Source: Reichenbachiella agariperforans | GTDB taxonomy: Bacteria; Bacteroidota; Bacteroidia; Cytophagales; Cyclobacteriaceae | DNA length: 64,000 nucleotides | Assembly: GCF_900142205.1 (NCBI RefSeq) | Contig: NZ_FRAA01000002.1 | Coordinates: forward strand, 432,282-496,281 | Direction: 5' to 3' | Shown: positions 26,617 to 36,004 of the stretch, piece by piece | Layout: each line of letters opens with the position of its first letter | How positions within the stretch are numbered: position 1 is the stretch's first letter | The notes under the pieces: generated by a model | Database searches by the model: none | The model's input: the letters and a program-made list of their open reading frames with translations, nothing else | What the model was told of the DNA's origin: nothing | Program-made: the position numbers and the translations under genes

Positions 26617-27465
26617 TTATAACAGCATTTTTTTTACCCACATTACAGCGAACTGCTTGGTCTTAAACATTTTAGACAACTTAAGCATGCGTATAAATGT
26701 AACCACAATTAATAGTACTCCACTTTTTTTATACAAAGAAAACTCCTTGGCACCTTCACAATAGAATTTAAACCTAAACAACCTACTCTTAAGATTATTA
26801 TCGCTATCATCCGAATAATTTTGAGAAAGAATCAAGTTTACAACAACAAATTCTGAAAATTTTGCTTTTACTTTTTCAAAAAAATAAAAATCACTGAAAT
26901 CCAACTGAATCTTTTCATTGTAACCTCCCACTAAAAAAAAAGCATCCAAGTCAATTAAACATCCACTATTTATCAATGACCTGCCTTTAAAACTCATTAA
27001 ACCATCTTTCACTCTATTAAGAGTAAAACCACGATTAAATAAAAATCGACAAGGAGATATTATCTCCTTAGATTTAATTATAGGAGCATATATAGCTTGT
27101 AATGGATACATTTCAACTGCATCAACATAGGCAGATATAGAATTAATTGGGAAAAACGTATCTTGATCGGCTATTAACAGCCTGCTCTTTTTTAAAATGT
27201 CCTTTGCGTATCTTGCTCCTATATTGTAGGCCAAACTAATACCTGAATTAAGTGGGTCTCCAATATATTTTATTCTCCAATTTTCAAATTCTTGTAGTCC
27301 AACATTCAATTCTGGTGAATTATCATAAACAATGAGATCCATTTTACAATCAGTTCCCTTTAAAATATCAGAAAACGAATTAAAAGTTATAGATTCAACA
27401 AGTCTTGTTTTATACAATACAATGATAAGAGCATTTTTTTTCGAAAATTCAAATATGTCATTCAT
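26617..27465 (-). CDS. Family 2 glycosyltransferase
   Basis: 282 aa. The N-terminus ALIIVLYKTRLVESIT, VYDNSPE, NSGISLAYNIGA and IADQDTFFP are the pattern of rhamnosyltransferase-type family 2 enzymes; the DQD triplet occupies the DxD position. The C-terminus carries a hydrophobic, basic tail that may bind the membrane. It lies 9 bp after another glycosyltransferase. The sugar transferred is not certain, although the family resemblance and the dTDP-rhamnose genes favour rhamnose. Confidence 0.82.
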   Translation of the reverse strand: MNDIFEFSKKNALIIVLYKTRLVESITFNSFSDILKGTDCKMDLIVYDNSPELNVGLQEFENWRIKYIGDPLNSGISLAYNIGARYAKDILKKSRLLIADQDTFFPINSISAYVDAVEMYPLQAIYAPIIKSKEIISPCRFLFNRGFTLNRVKDGLMSFKGRSLINSGCLIDLDAFFLVGGYNEKIQLDFSDFYFFEKVKAKFSEFVVVNLILSQNYSDDSDNNLKSRLFRFKFYCEGAKEFSLYKKSGVLLIVVTFIRMLKLSKMFKTKQFAVMWVKKMLL

Positions 27466-27474
27466 ATAATATAT

Positions 27475-28161
27475 CTAATTATTCATGTTGATTTTTTCGA
27501 TCAAAAATTGAAAGACGTAATAACAAAAAGCCAGCCCCGTAAGATAAATTCCGTAGTTATGCCGGACTACAGACAAAGATTCTTTCCAATTAAAATGATG
27601 ACTAACTCCATCAGGTATGGCAGACGCCAATAAATTTGGACAAGAAGAAAAAACAGCTCCCGACTTCAAAAGTCTTTGATTCAAATCAAAATCAGCATAC
27701 GTTTTGAAATTTGTATCAAAAGGAGATGCTTTCAAAAGACTCTTTTTAACCAATAGGGCTTGATGATGTAAGGTATTTCCCAATTTCAATCTAAAGTCAG
27801 CCTTAGAGATAAAGGTATATCTGCCTTCAAGAATCACATTGCCATATAAAACATCTGAAAATCTCAAAACAGATTCTTTAGGTAATTTCAGTATTTTATC
27901 TCCAGCACCAAGATATAAAACATGACTGTTTTCACTTGCCATATTCCATCCTTTATTGAACGCATCATAAATTCCATTATCCTTCTCACTAATCCAAGAA
28001 TTAATAAAGTCATCATGTCCTTTTATAATGTCTAATGTACCATCATTAGATTTCCCATCTACTACTATTAACTCAACCTTTCGATTTAGACTCTTAACAC
28101 TTTGGATGGTTTGGTTCAACTCATCCGCTTGATTTAATACAACACATATGATTGTTATCAT
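27475..28161 (-). CDS. Family 2 glycosyltransferase (WcaA-like)
   Basis: 228 aa. ITIICVVLNQADELNQTI, VVDGKSNDGT and SEKDNGIYDAFNKGW are characteristic of the short WcaA/PgaC-like family 2 group; YLGAGD occupies the acceptor-side loop. It is a compact single-domain enzyme likely acting at the cytoplasmic face. It sits between a GT4 enzyme and a GT2 enzyme with gaps under 10 bp. Substrate not assigned. Confidence 0.87.
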   Translation of the reverse strand: MITIICVVLNQADELNQTIQSVKSLNRKVELIVVDGKSNDGTLDIIKGHDDFINSWISEKDNGIYDAFNKGWNMASENSHVLYLGAGDKILKLPKESVLRFSDVLYGNVILEGRYTFISKADFRLKLGNTLHHQALLVKKSLLKASPFDTNFKTYADFDLNQRLLKSGAVFSSCPNLLASAIPDGVSHHFNWKESLSVVRHNYGIYLTGLAFCYYVFQFLIEKINMNN

Positions 28162-28169
28162 AATTCTAA

Positions 28170-29399
28170 TTAGTTCACAATCGATGAATATAAATCTATA
28201 TATTTTTGTACAACTACACTTCCATCAAAAACCGAATTAGTTTTTTCTAAACATTTCTCTTTGATACTGCTACTATCATTTGCCAACACCCATGAGATAC
28301 CAGTTGCTAAATCCATCGGATCAAAAGGAACAGCCAAATACCCATTCTCCTTATGGTCGATAATATCTTTATTCCCTCCTATATCAAACGATACAACCGG
28401 TGTTCCACAGGCCATCGACTCAACAATCACATTAGATAAATTCTCTTGTAAGGAGGGAACGATTACGACATCAGCCGCACTAAGCAAAATAGCCATTGTC
28501 ACATCATCATTAATTTGCCCAAAATACTGAATATTATCCCATAATATATCAGGCCTCTCTGGTTCTGAACTACCAAAAACACCTAATAATAGATCACTGG
28601 AACTTAATTGATTAAGCCCAAGAACTAATTGGTCGAAGCCCTTTCTCTTATCTCCAGTTGAATTCATGGCTCCAAACACAACTAATTTCTTATTCTCTGG
28701 TATCCCTAGTACGGATCTTGAATATTGCTTATCTAAAGGCTTATAAATATTACTATCAATAGGGTTTGGTAGATTAACAATTTTTCTTCCTTTGAAAAGA
28801 GAACTATCTATAGCACACTGTGCAATCCACTTACTCAAACCTACTATGACTAATTTTTTAATATCAACATAGTCCTTAGCCTTTTTCGCTTGTGATCTAC
28901 TACTTAGATCAATGTTTTTTGTCGAACCCAAAACTTTACAAGAACCGCAATTTCTCTTGTATTTTTCACATTCTTCAGTATAATGGCATCCACCCGTAAA
29001 AGGCCACATGTCATGCAAACTCCAAACTACTGGCTTATTTAGCGCAGCAAGTTTACGTATTTCAAACATGCCAGGAACCCAATGCAAATGAATAATGTCA
29101 ATGTCATTATCCTCAACAATTTTCCTAACATTGTTAAAACTAACGATAGGCGCACTAAAAGTAGTTTGCGATCTTTTTGAATACCTGCTTATGGCATATG
29201 TGTTTAGCCTATTAGTGAATACTTTAGAGAATTTGATAATGTCTCTTGAGTCAGACACTACGGTGTGATCGTCACTACTTTTGGAATTCGCCCAAAACAG
29301 CGAATCAATATCCCTTTCAATTAATGATCTATGAAGTCTATATGCAGCCCTTGCTGCGCCTCCAACCGTATCACTTTCATTTATATGAAGAACTCTCAT
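28170..29399 (-). CDS. Family 4 glycosyltransferase (GT-B fold)
   Basis: 409 aa. N-terminal VLHINESDTVGGAARAAYRLH and W-S-L-H-D-M-W-P-F-T-G-G-C-H-Y are typical of the colanic-acid WcaC/WcaL-like branch; the donor half has the motif ADVVIVPSLQENLSNVIVE with the retaining-enzyme Glu residues. A four-cysteine stretch (CHYTEECEKYKRNCGSC) near 135-155 is common in this branch. It is a retaining enzyme by family. It is 6 bp from the radical SAM fusion gene. Confidence 0.9.
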   Translation of the reverse strand: MRVLHINESDTVGGAARAAYRLHRSLIERDIDSLFWANSKSSDDHTVVSDSRDIIKFSKVFTNRLNTYAISRYSKRSQTTFSAPIVSFNNVRKIVEDNDIDIIHLHWVPGMFEIRKLAALNKPVVWSLHDMWPFTGGCHYTEECEKYKRNCGSCKVLGSTKNIDLSSRSQAKKAKDYVDIKKLVIVGLSKWIAQCAIDSSLFKGRKIVNLPNPIDSNIYKPLDKQYSRSVLGIPENKKLVVFGAMNSTGDKRKGFDQLVLGLNQLSSSDLLLGVFGSSEPERPDILWDNIQYFGQINDDVTMAILLSAADVVIVPSLQENLSNVIVESMACGTPVVSFDIGGNKDIIDHKENGYLAVPFDPMDLATGISWVLANDSSSIKEKCLEKTNSVFDGSVVVQKYIDLYSSIVN

Positions 29400-29404
29400 T
29401 ATTT

Positions 29405-31591
29405 TTATTTAAAACAAAACGACTGGTCTTTTGCGACATCTTGTAAAGAATACATAAGATCTAAATTATTATGATCGTCTAATAAGGCCTTGATTTTTCC
29501 ACCACCTGTGTAGTCAATTGCATAAAACTCAGTCTCAAGTGTTTGAGCAAATAGCACTGAATGGAACCTCATGCAAAGGTTAACCTCAGAACTAACCATC
29601 CCTTCCAAAACCATGTCAACTGTAGAAGGCCTCTTTTCAAAGTCATATTCAATTCCTTGAAAATGTTCAGACAAGAATCTTCGATAGAAAACCCTGTCAT
29701 CTCCACCTATATGAAAAGTGTGCATACTATAAAACTTAGGTTTAAGCCCTCGTTTTTGACACACTTTTTTTATCCCATTTGCCAAATTTGTTTCAAAGTC
29801 CTTTTTCTGCTTTTCAAATTCCTCTTGAGATAAATCTCTAGCATATTCATAACTCCAATCCCTTAAAAAACATGCCAATATTTTGTCTTTTTTTTCTGCC
29901 TTAAAGTGAGTGGACTGATTAATAACATAATTATAAGCTGGATCACCATTCAAACTAACACTCTTGTTTGGCACCAATTTATTGGCCAAAGAAACAGATT
30001 TACTATCCCGGAGCTTAATTACATCAGCCAAAGATAATATCTTCTTAACCACCTTTTCATACTTCTGGTTGAATATTGGACCTATACCACAACCATACAC
30101 AATTGTCTTTTTGCCATTCTTTTTAGCTAAAAGAAATGCATTAAGAGGTATATTTAATGCGTCCATTTCCATTAACGGCCCTCCACCCATCACTACTTCA
30201 TCAACATTAGATGCATAAGTCACGAATTCTCGTGAATAAAAAGCAATCACCTTCGCTTTCATATCTAACTCTTTCATCGTACGAACGGTAATAAAAGGGT
30301 TTAACGAGGCAATAATAATGTTTGTCTTTTTATCAATAGCTTTATAATCTTCTATAATAGAAGCCAAAATTGCTTTGTCGCCTACAGTTTCTGTACCATA
30401 CCATCCTACAATCAAAACTGATTTTTCATTACTTACACTATCAGCTATCTTGCCTCTTTTAAAAAATGGTACAGTATATTTTGAGATTTTCAAGCTTAAT
30501 AAAGCATTCCACTTCCATCTATTAATTATAGGTCTATACTCTTCTATCGTTGGCGGTGCATGATAATCATGCACACAAGTGTCACAATTTTCACTTTTTA
30601 TTCTTGATCTTTCATCCAAATTTTGGTCATAAATTGACCGCGCTGATACCTTAAGGGTAGAACCTAATTCTTTTGACTTTGGTGCACAATACAATAATTG
30701 ACCTTTACTGTCTAGAACTACTCCATCTTCATGGTATGGACATCCAATTGTTCTAGACCCACCATTTAATACTGAAATAATACTGTCATAGGTTCTTTTA
30801 AACATTGGAGATGTTTCGTAATCATACCTTAAGCGATGAAAAAAGCAACTCAGGTGATATGTTTCATCTTCATTAAAATTTCTAATCTCGTCTAATAGCT
30901 CATTATTGTACAAACGAGTAATAAATTCACCGACTCTAAAACGACCATACAATTTTTCCTCTATCATCCAATCCAGAAGAGCATCCACTTCATAAACATT
31001 GGATTTAGTGATAGTGCATCCAATAGCCAGAGGAATATTGGTGTTGTGCCTTATGTGGTTAATAACTTTAAGGGCAGATTCAAAGTTACCTTCTCTTCCC
31101 CTATGTTTATCATGGACATCACCATATCCGTCTAAAGAAACCATAACAGAGAAATCCTTACCGTACCCAGACAGTACTTCGTTAACTTTTTCAATCTGTT
31201 CTATCACATGCTCATCTTTTATTGCATTAGTGATAATACTCATCCCCCCCAATTTTGGTAGACTCTCACAACAAGCCTTATAAAGCTCAGGTAGGTCATC
31301 TCTCATAGTCGGTTCACCTCCGGTAATACCAACACCTGTAACTTCACCAAACAAAGGGTCCTTTAATAGTTCCGTTAATTCAATCGGCGTAATTTCAAAA
31401 TCAAGCTTTTGCTCCCAAATATTACACATTGTGCATTTGGAATTGCAAATATCATTTGCCAGAAGATTAATAACATTTGGATAAGACTTTTTGTCAGTGC
31501 CTTCATTTCTCGTAATATATGCTCTTATAATCTCCTTTAAGTAAGGGGATTTAGAACTATACTTTGACTTTATTAATCTTATTAAACCCAT
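29405..31591 (-). CDS. Radical SAM / polysaccharide pyruvyl transferase fusion protein
   Basis: 728 aa, two enzymes in one open frame. The N-terminal half (about 40-345) is a radical SAM domain: NDICNSKCTMCN gives the CxxxCxxC cluster site at Cys49, 53 and 56, GGEP follows at 91-94, and auxiliary cysteines appear at IGCPY (about 283), LYCAP (about 299) and CDTC (about 334-337), a SPASM-like pattern. The C-terminal half (about 390-705) is a CsaB-type pyruvyl transferase with GWYGTETVGDKA, VMGGGPLMEM, YGCGIGPI and LCMRFHSV. Pyruvyl transferases add a ketal to sugars using phosphoenolpyruvate. I see no frameshift or stop between the halves. Substrate of the radical SAM part is unknown; a sugar of the repeat unit is the natural guess. 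Confidence 0.88.
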   Translation of the reverse strand: MGLIRLIKSKYSSKSPYLKEIIRAYITRNEGTDKKSYPNVINLLANDICNSKCTMCNIWEQKLDFEITPIELTELLKDPLFGEVTGVGITGGEPTMRDDLPELYKACCESLPKLGGMSIITNAIKDEHVIEQIEKVNEVLSGYGKDFSVMVSLDGYGDVHDKHRGREGNFESALKVINHIRHNTNIPLAIGCTITKSNVYEVDALLDWMIEEKLYGRFRVGEFITRLYNNELLDEIRNFNEDETYHLSCFFHRLRYDYETSPMFKRTYDSIISVLNGGSRTIGCPYHEDGVVLDSKGQLLYCAPKSKELGSTLKVSARSIYDQNLDERSRIKSENCDTCVHDYHAPPTIEEYRPIINRWKWNALLSLKISKYTVPFFKRGKIADSVSNEKSVLIVGWYGTETVGDKAILASIIEDYKAIDKKTNIIIASLNPFITVRTMKELDMKAKVIAFYSREFVTYASNVDEVVMGGGPLMEMDALNIPLNAFLLAKKNGKKTIVYGCGIGPIFNQKYEKVVKKILSLADVIKLRDSKSVSLANKLVPNKSVSLNGDPAYNYVINQSTHFKAEKKDKILACFLRDWSYEYARDLSQEEFEKQKKDFETNLANGIKKVCQKRGLKPKFYSMHTFHIGGDDRVFYRRFLSEHFQGIEYDFEKRPSTVDMVLEGMVSSEVNLCMRFHSVLFAQTLETEFYAIDYTGGGKIKALLDDHNNLDLMYSLQDVAKDQSFCFK

Positions 31592-31602
31592 CTTTCTTTT
31601 TC

Positions 31603-32400
31603 TTAAATATTCGATAACCTATTACCCACCTTATTTATAAACTTTTTAAGCAAGCTTTTATTTATTATGCGAGGGGACGCATTCTTATATGCTTTTGGTC
31701 TCCCTCCTGATAATACAACAGGTACACATCGAGGAGAAAATAATTGTTTAAATCCCTGTACGGAAAATCTGTATGCTCTTCTAGGCTCATCAACATCCAC
31801 CAAGTCACTGCTATGAATAACCAAATGATGAAAAATCAAAACATCTCCAGCTTCCATTTCCCCGTGTATGTAATTATCCAAATCTACACCGTCCAACTTA
31901 AGCCTAGTATGATGTGTTTCCCCTTTCACCTGAAAATAAGGAAGAAAACCATTCTTATGTGAGCCAGGAATAAATTTCAATGCCCCATTTGCAATTGTCA
32001 CATCATCTAACGCGACCCAAATAATAAACTTTGAAGGCTCATCCGTTCTATTCATAAAATCTTGATGCCAAGGAACAGCGTTCTTCTTTCCTTTGGGCTT
32101 ATAGACTAAAGAATTCTCATATAGAAAAAAATCTTCCCCAACAATCTCTCTCAATGCCCCAATAACACCTTTATGGGTTGCCAATTGCTGAAATTCTGGA
32201 TGACGAAAATACAAATCATATAGAGTACCTTGATCAACTCTATGATTCATAAAAAACTGATCAAAAGGATCAGTGTCCGTATGATCAAAGTAATCAATGA
32301 TATCCTCAGTAAGATCCTTTGCCTGCTCTATTAGGTCTGTGCTTACAACATTTTTTAAAATGACGAATCCATCATTATTGAATTTTTCCTTCAAATTCAT
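31603..32400 (-). CDS. Phytanoyl-CoA dioxygenase-like Fe(II)/2-oxoglutarate enzyme
   Basis: 265 aa of the PhyH family. The iron ligands are visible: His112 and Asp114 in WHQDFMNR and a distal His, most likely His196 in GDVLIFHHLVIHSS. Arg207, Arg208 or Arg211 in RRAYRF should bind 2-oxoglutarate. Enzymes of this family hydroxylate or otherwise oxidise small molecules, lipids and some sugars. Placement 11 bp upstream of the radical SAM fusion and just after the flippase gene suggests modification of a sugar or lipid-linked intermediate of this polysaccharide; that is inference. Confidence 0.85.
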   Translation of the reverse strand: MNLKEKFNNDGFVILKNVVSTDLIEQAKDLTEDIIDYFDHTDTDPFDQFFMNHRVDQGTLYDLYFRHPEFQQLATHKGVIGALREIVGEDFFLYENSLVYKPKGKKNAVPWHQDFMNRTDEPSKFIIWVALDDVTIANGALKFIPGSHKNGFLPYFQVKGETHHTRLKLDGVDLDNYIHGEMEAGDVLIFHHLVIHSSDLVDVDEPRRAYRFSVQGFKQLFSPRCVPVVLSGGRPKAYKNASPRIINKSLLKKFINKVGNRLSNI

Positions 32401-32407
32401 AATTAAA

Positions 32408-33718
32408 TTATTTTATAAACAAAAAACTTTTCAGTTTGATCCAAAACAAACGTCGAGATCTTGATGAAATTAAATCAATTAGAAAGAATGCGACAAAATA
32501 GGAAGCCAAGCTCGTGAATGCAGCTCCAATTCCCCCATAAATTGGAATGAAATAAAAATTTAACGAAACATTTATAGCAACTCCAATTAAATTACGGTAA
32601 AGATCATACTTATTCCATCCTTCAGCAATTAACCACCTCCCACTCGCAATACCTTGAAAAACAAAAATTGAACTAAAAGCATGGATTCTCAGAATTACAG
32701 CAGCATCCATATAATCGACACCAAATAATAATTCGATTAAGTAATGAGATGAAAAAAGCATGCCTAATGCGAAAACAAATGACAAACCATTCAACAAAAT
32801 GAATAAGAAAGAGAGCCTCTTATAATAAAAATCCTTTGAGACTTTTTTAGAATTGATTATAGATGGAAAAACAGAGTTACAAATAACAATACCCATCGAA
32901 TACCAAACTTCACTCAATTTTATTGCAGATGAATACAACCCTACTTCTCTATTTCCAGATATTGATTGGATCATGACTTGATCAATTCTCATATACAACG
33001 TGTTCAGAGCAGCAGCAAGAATCAAAGGCCAACTTTGAACTATCAATCCTTTTCCAATTCTCCAATCAAATTCCCACTCTTTAACTCTGTTACCACTTTT
33101 TTCATACAAATACAAAAATGTCAAAACCAAAATAAACGTATCAAGAGCTATTGTAAATGAGAAACTAATCAAAGGAGCATTAGATACTACTAGCCAAAAT
33201 TTGACAAATGAAGAAGTTACCAATGAGACAATATTTGCTATAAGGATATATTTGTTTTGTATTGTACTTTGAAAAAAAAGATCTATTACATTGAAACTCT
33301 GGAAAATTAAGGACGAGGAAATAATGAATACGAAAAGAATCTCAAATGAATCCTTATTAGATAACAATAAGAAAATATAGAGTATCAAAACAACACTAAA
33401 AGAACTCACCAATTTAATTATAAATGCAGTCCCTAGATACCTGTTCTTATCTTCTGGATTCTCAATCAAATGCTTGGTAATTACTCTATCCATCCCAAGA
33501 GTAGCAAAAGTCCCAAAGATCAGTACCAACGACTGAGAATAATTAAAAAAACCATAATCTTCTGGCCCAAGGTAACGTGCAACCCAAACACCAACCAAAA
33601 CGCTCGAAATAATTCTTAATAATTTTTCCAGTAGCAACCATGAAGTATTGAAAAAGTATTTCTTTATTCCTTCTGCCGGTAATTTCTGAAATATTATTTC
33701 TTTGAAATTATTAAACAT
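32408..33718 (-). CDS. Polysaccharide repeat-unit flippase (Wzx-type)
   Basis: 436 aa with about twelve hydrophobic segments and the start typical of MOP-superfamily flippases (WLLLEKLLRIISSVLVGVWVARYLGPEDYG). ATG 33718 is used; a TTG one codon upstream is also possible. Wzx proteins move the lipid-linked repeat unit across the inner membrane to the Wzy polymerase. It follows rfbD by 25 bp and precedes the PhyH-like gene by 7 bp. With Wzy and Wzz-like proteins in the same operon it defines a Wzx/Wzy-dependent pathway. Confidence 0.9.
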   Translation of the reverse strand: MFNNFKEIIFQKLPAEGIKKYFFNTSWLLLEKLLRIISSVLVGVWVARYLGPEDYGFFNYSQSLVLIFGTFATLGMDRVITKHLIENPEDKNRYLGTAFIIKLVSSFSVVLILYIFLLLSNKDSFEILFVFIISSSLIFQSFNVIDLFFQSTIQNKYILIANIVSLVTSSFVKFWLVVSNAPLISFSFTIALDTFILVLTFLYLYEKSGNRVKEWEFDWRIGKGLIVQSWPLILAAALNTLYMRIDQVMIQSISGNREVGLYSSAIKLSEVWYSMGIVICNSVFPSIINSKKVSKDFYYKRLSFLFILLNGLSFVFALGMLFSSHYLIELLFGVDYMDAAVILRIHAFSSIFVFQGIASGRWLIAEGWNKYDLYRNLIGVAINVSLNFYFIPIYGGIGAAFTSLASYFVAFFLIDLISSRSRRLFWIKLKSFLFIK

Positions 33719-33743
33719 CAATAAAATTTCTTGTATTGTTAAC

Positions 33744-34607
33744 CTATTGATCCAGCATCAAGTTTTTAACACATTTAGCGAGACTATTATCCCAGTCAAC
33801 AATTTCAATACCCAACTCTGATCTAATTTTTGATTTGCTCAACACACTATATTTTGGCCGAGTAGCGGCGGAAACATATTCAGAAGACGAGATAGGCTCA
33901 ACTGTAACATCCAACTGTGCTAAGTTGAATGTTTTCTTGGCGAATCCATGCCATGATGTTTCTCCATTATTACTGAAATGATAAAGGCCAAAGTTAGAGT
34001 TTCTCGATGAAATAATATTCAAAATAATTTCAGCCAAATCTGACGCGTATGTTGGTGTTCCGAATTGATCACTAATCACCCTTAATTTATCATTATCCTT
34101 TCCTAATCTAAGCATGGTTTTTACAAAATTATTGCCATACTCAGAATATAACCAAGAGGTTCGGAGAATAAAGTAACTCTCAAGCTCCTTTTTAATTGCC
34201 TCCTCACCTTCAAATTTGGTTTTCCCATAAACAGATAAGGGATTCACTAAATCATTCTCATTCAGAGGCTCCTTAACGCTTCCGTCAAACACAAAATCTG
34301 TTGAAATATGAATCAGCACTGTTTTTTGAGAAGCGCATATTTTCGCAAGGATAGAAGGTATTCCTTGATTTAGTAATTCAGCATTTTCAATATCGCTTTC
34401 AGCCTTATCAACATTAGTATAAGCGGCACAATTGACAATATAATCATACTCATTCTCCTTGAAAAATAATTCTATGGCATCTAAATCGAAAAGATCTAGT
34501 TCCTCGATATCGATAAACTCAAAAGTGACTTCATTAAAAGCTGAAATCATAGCTTTAATTGATGAACCCAATTGTCCTTTAGCGCCTGTAACTAAAACCT
34601 TGATCAT
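33744..34607 (-). CDS. rfbD: dTDP-4-dehydrorhamnose reductase
   Basis: 287 aa. VLVTGAKGQLGSSI is the NADPH site, STDFVFDG the conserved substrate loop and YGKTKFEGE the Tyr/Lys pair. It performs the last step to dTDP-L-rhamnose. It starts one base after the rfbC stop, in the order rfbB-rfbA-rfbC-rfbD, which gives a complete dTDP-rhamnose pathway within one operon. Confidence 0.96.
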   Translation of the reverse strand: MIKVLVTGAKGQLGSSIKAMISAFNEVTFEFIDIEELDLFDLDAIELFFKENEYDYIVNCAAYTNVDKAESDIENAELLNQGIPSILAKICASQKTVLIHISTDFVFDGSVKEPLNENDLVNPLSVYGKTKFEGEEAIKKELESYFILRTSWLYSEYGNNFVKTMLRLGKDNDKLRVISDQFGTPTYASDLAEIILNIISSRNSNFGLYHFSNNGETSWHGFAKKTFNLAQLDVTVEPISSSEYVSAATRPKYSVLSKSKIRSELGIEIVDWDNSLAKCVKNLMLDQ

Positions 34608-34608
34608 T

Positions 34609-35145
34609 TTATTGATTTAATTTTGATAACTTTTCATCTTTCTCAGATAACTTCACATCAAGCGGGTCAAATTTCCAATCAATGTCCAAGCTTGGATCAT
34701 TAAAAATCACTCCATCATCGTATTCCTTTGAGTAATGATTGTCAACCGCATACATCAATTCTGCATCATCTGTAAGTGCCACAAAACCATGTGCAAATCC
34801 TCGTGGGATGAAGAATCTTTTTTTATTTTGCGCACTCAAATACTCTCCATGCCATTGGCCATAAGTCTTAGAATTTTTCCTCAAATCTACGGCTACATCC
34901 CAAACCTCACCATTAATTACACTAACCAATTTCGCCTGAGCTTGAGGTGCTCTCTGAAAATGCAACCCTCGCAACACTCCTTTCGAAGATTTAGAAAAGT
35001 TTAATTGGACAATCTTAAAATCTTGATTAGTCAATTTATTGAATTGCTCCTCATTAAACCCTTCAAAAAAATAACCTCTATCATCTCCAAAAACAGCAGG
35101 CTCAATGATAACTGCATCCAATAATTTTGTTTTTACAATCTTCAT
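34609..35145 (-). CDS. rfbC: dTDP-4-dehydrorhamnose 3,5-epimerase (first copy)
   Basis: 178 aa cupin epimerase. [19 protein letters not shown] with the catalytic His, and [10 protein letters not shown] are all present. It converts dTDP-4-keto-6-deoxyglucose to the L-rhamno form. It overlaps rfbA by 4 bp. A second, more GC-rich rfbC lies at 47588-48151. Confidence 0.95.
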   Translation of the reverse strand: MKIVKTKLLDAVIIEPAVFGDDRGYFFEGFNEEQFNKLTNQDFKIVQLNFSKSSKGVLRGLHFQRAPQAQAKLVSVINGEVWDVAVDLRKNSKTYGQWHGEYLSAQNKKRFFIPRGFAHGFVALTDDAELMYAVDNHYSKEYDDGVIFNDPSLDIDWKFDPLDVKLSEKDEKLSKLNQ

Positions 35146-36002
35146 TTCAATATGTCCATTAAATACCTTCCATAGCCACTTTTCATCAAAGGTTGGGCCA
35201 GCGCTTTCAGTTCATTATTGCTAATAAAACCCATCTTATAGGCAATCTCCTCTATGCAAGCTACCTTAAGTCCTTGTCTCGATTCTATGACCTCAACAAA
35301 AGTACCCGCCTCCATAAGAGAACCAAATGTACCAGTATCCAACCACGCTGTTCCTCTATCAAGGATTTGAACGGATAAACTTCCCCTGTTTAAATATTCA
35401 TTATTAACAGAAGTAATTTCCAGCTCTCCACGTTCACTAGGTTCAATTGATTCGCTTATCTCCACCACATTATTATCGTAGAAATACAACCCTGGTACAG
35501 CATAATTTGACTTTGGCTTTTCAGGTTTTTCAACAATTGAAATTGCTTTATTATTTTTATCAAATTCAACTACTCCATACCTTTCTGGATCAGCAACATG
35601 ATATGCAAATACTAAACCACCAGTCACATTAGTGGCACTTTGAAGTTTTTCTGATAATCCTGAGGCATAAAAGATGTTATCTCCTAAAATTAATGCTACT
35701 TTATCTAACCCAATAAATTCTTTTCCTATGATAAAGGCTTGAGCTAACCCTTCTGGCCTCTCTTGTACTGCGTAAGAAAATTTGCAACCAAGGTTCTTCC
35801 CGTCACCAAGTAGACTTTGAAACAATGGCAAGTCTCTCGGAGTGGATATAATTAGAATTTCATTAATTCCCGCCAGCATCAAAGTTGCTAACGGGTAATA
35901 AATCATTGGCTTGTCGTAAACTGGTAGCATTTGTTTGCTTACGGACAAAGTAAGTGGGTGAAGACGTGTCCCTGAGCCTCCTGCTAAAATAATTCCTTTC
36001 AT
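35142..36002 (-). CDS. rfbA: Glucose-1-phosphate thymidylyltransferase (first copy)
   Basis: 286 aa. The signature [16 protein letters not shown] and [19 protein letters not shown] are intact, with LGDNIFY and DTGTF downstream. It makes dTDP-glucose from dTTP and glucose 1-phosphate, the first step to dTDP-rhamnose. A colinear, gap-free paralogue of identical length is encoded at 48156-49016. Confidence 0.97.
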   Translation of the reverse strand: MKGIILAGGSGTRLHPLTLSVSKQMLPVYDKPMIYYPLATLMLAGINEILIISTPRDLPLFQSLLGDGKNLGCKFSYAVQERPEGLAQAFIIGKEFIGLDKVALILGDNIFYASGLSEKLQSATNVTGGLVFAYHVADPERYGVVEFDKNNKAISIVEKPEKPKSNYAVPGLYFYDNNVVEISESIEPSERGELEITSVNNEYLNRGSLSVQILDRGTAWLDTGTFGSLMEAGTFVEVIESRQGLKVACIEEIAYKMGFISNNELKALAQPLMKSGYGRYLMDILK

Positions 36003-36004
36003 GA

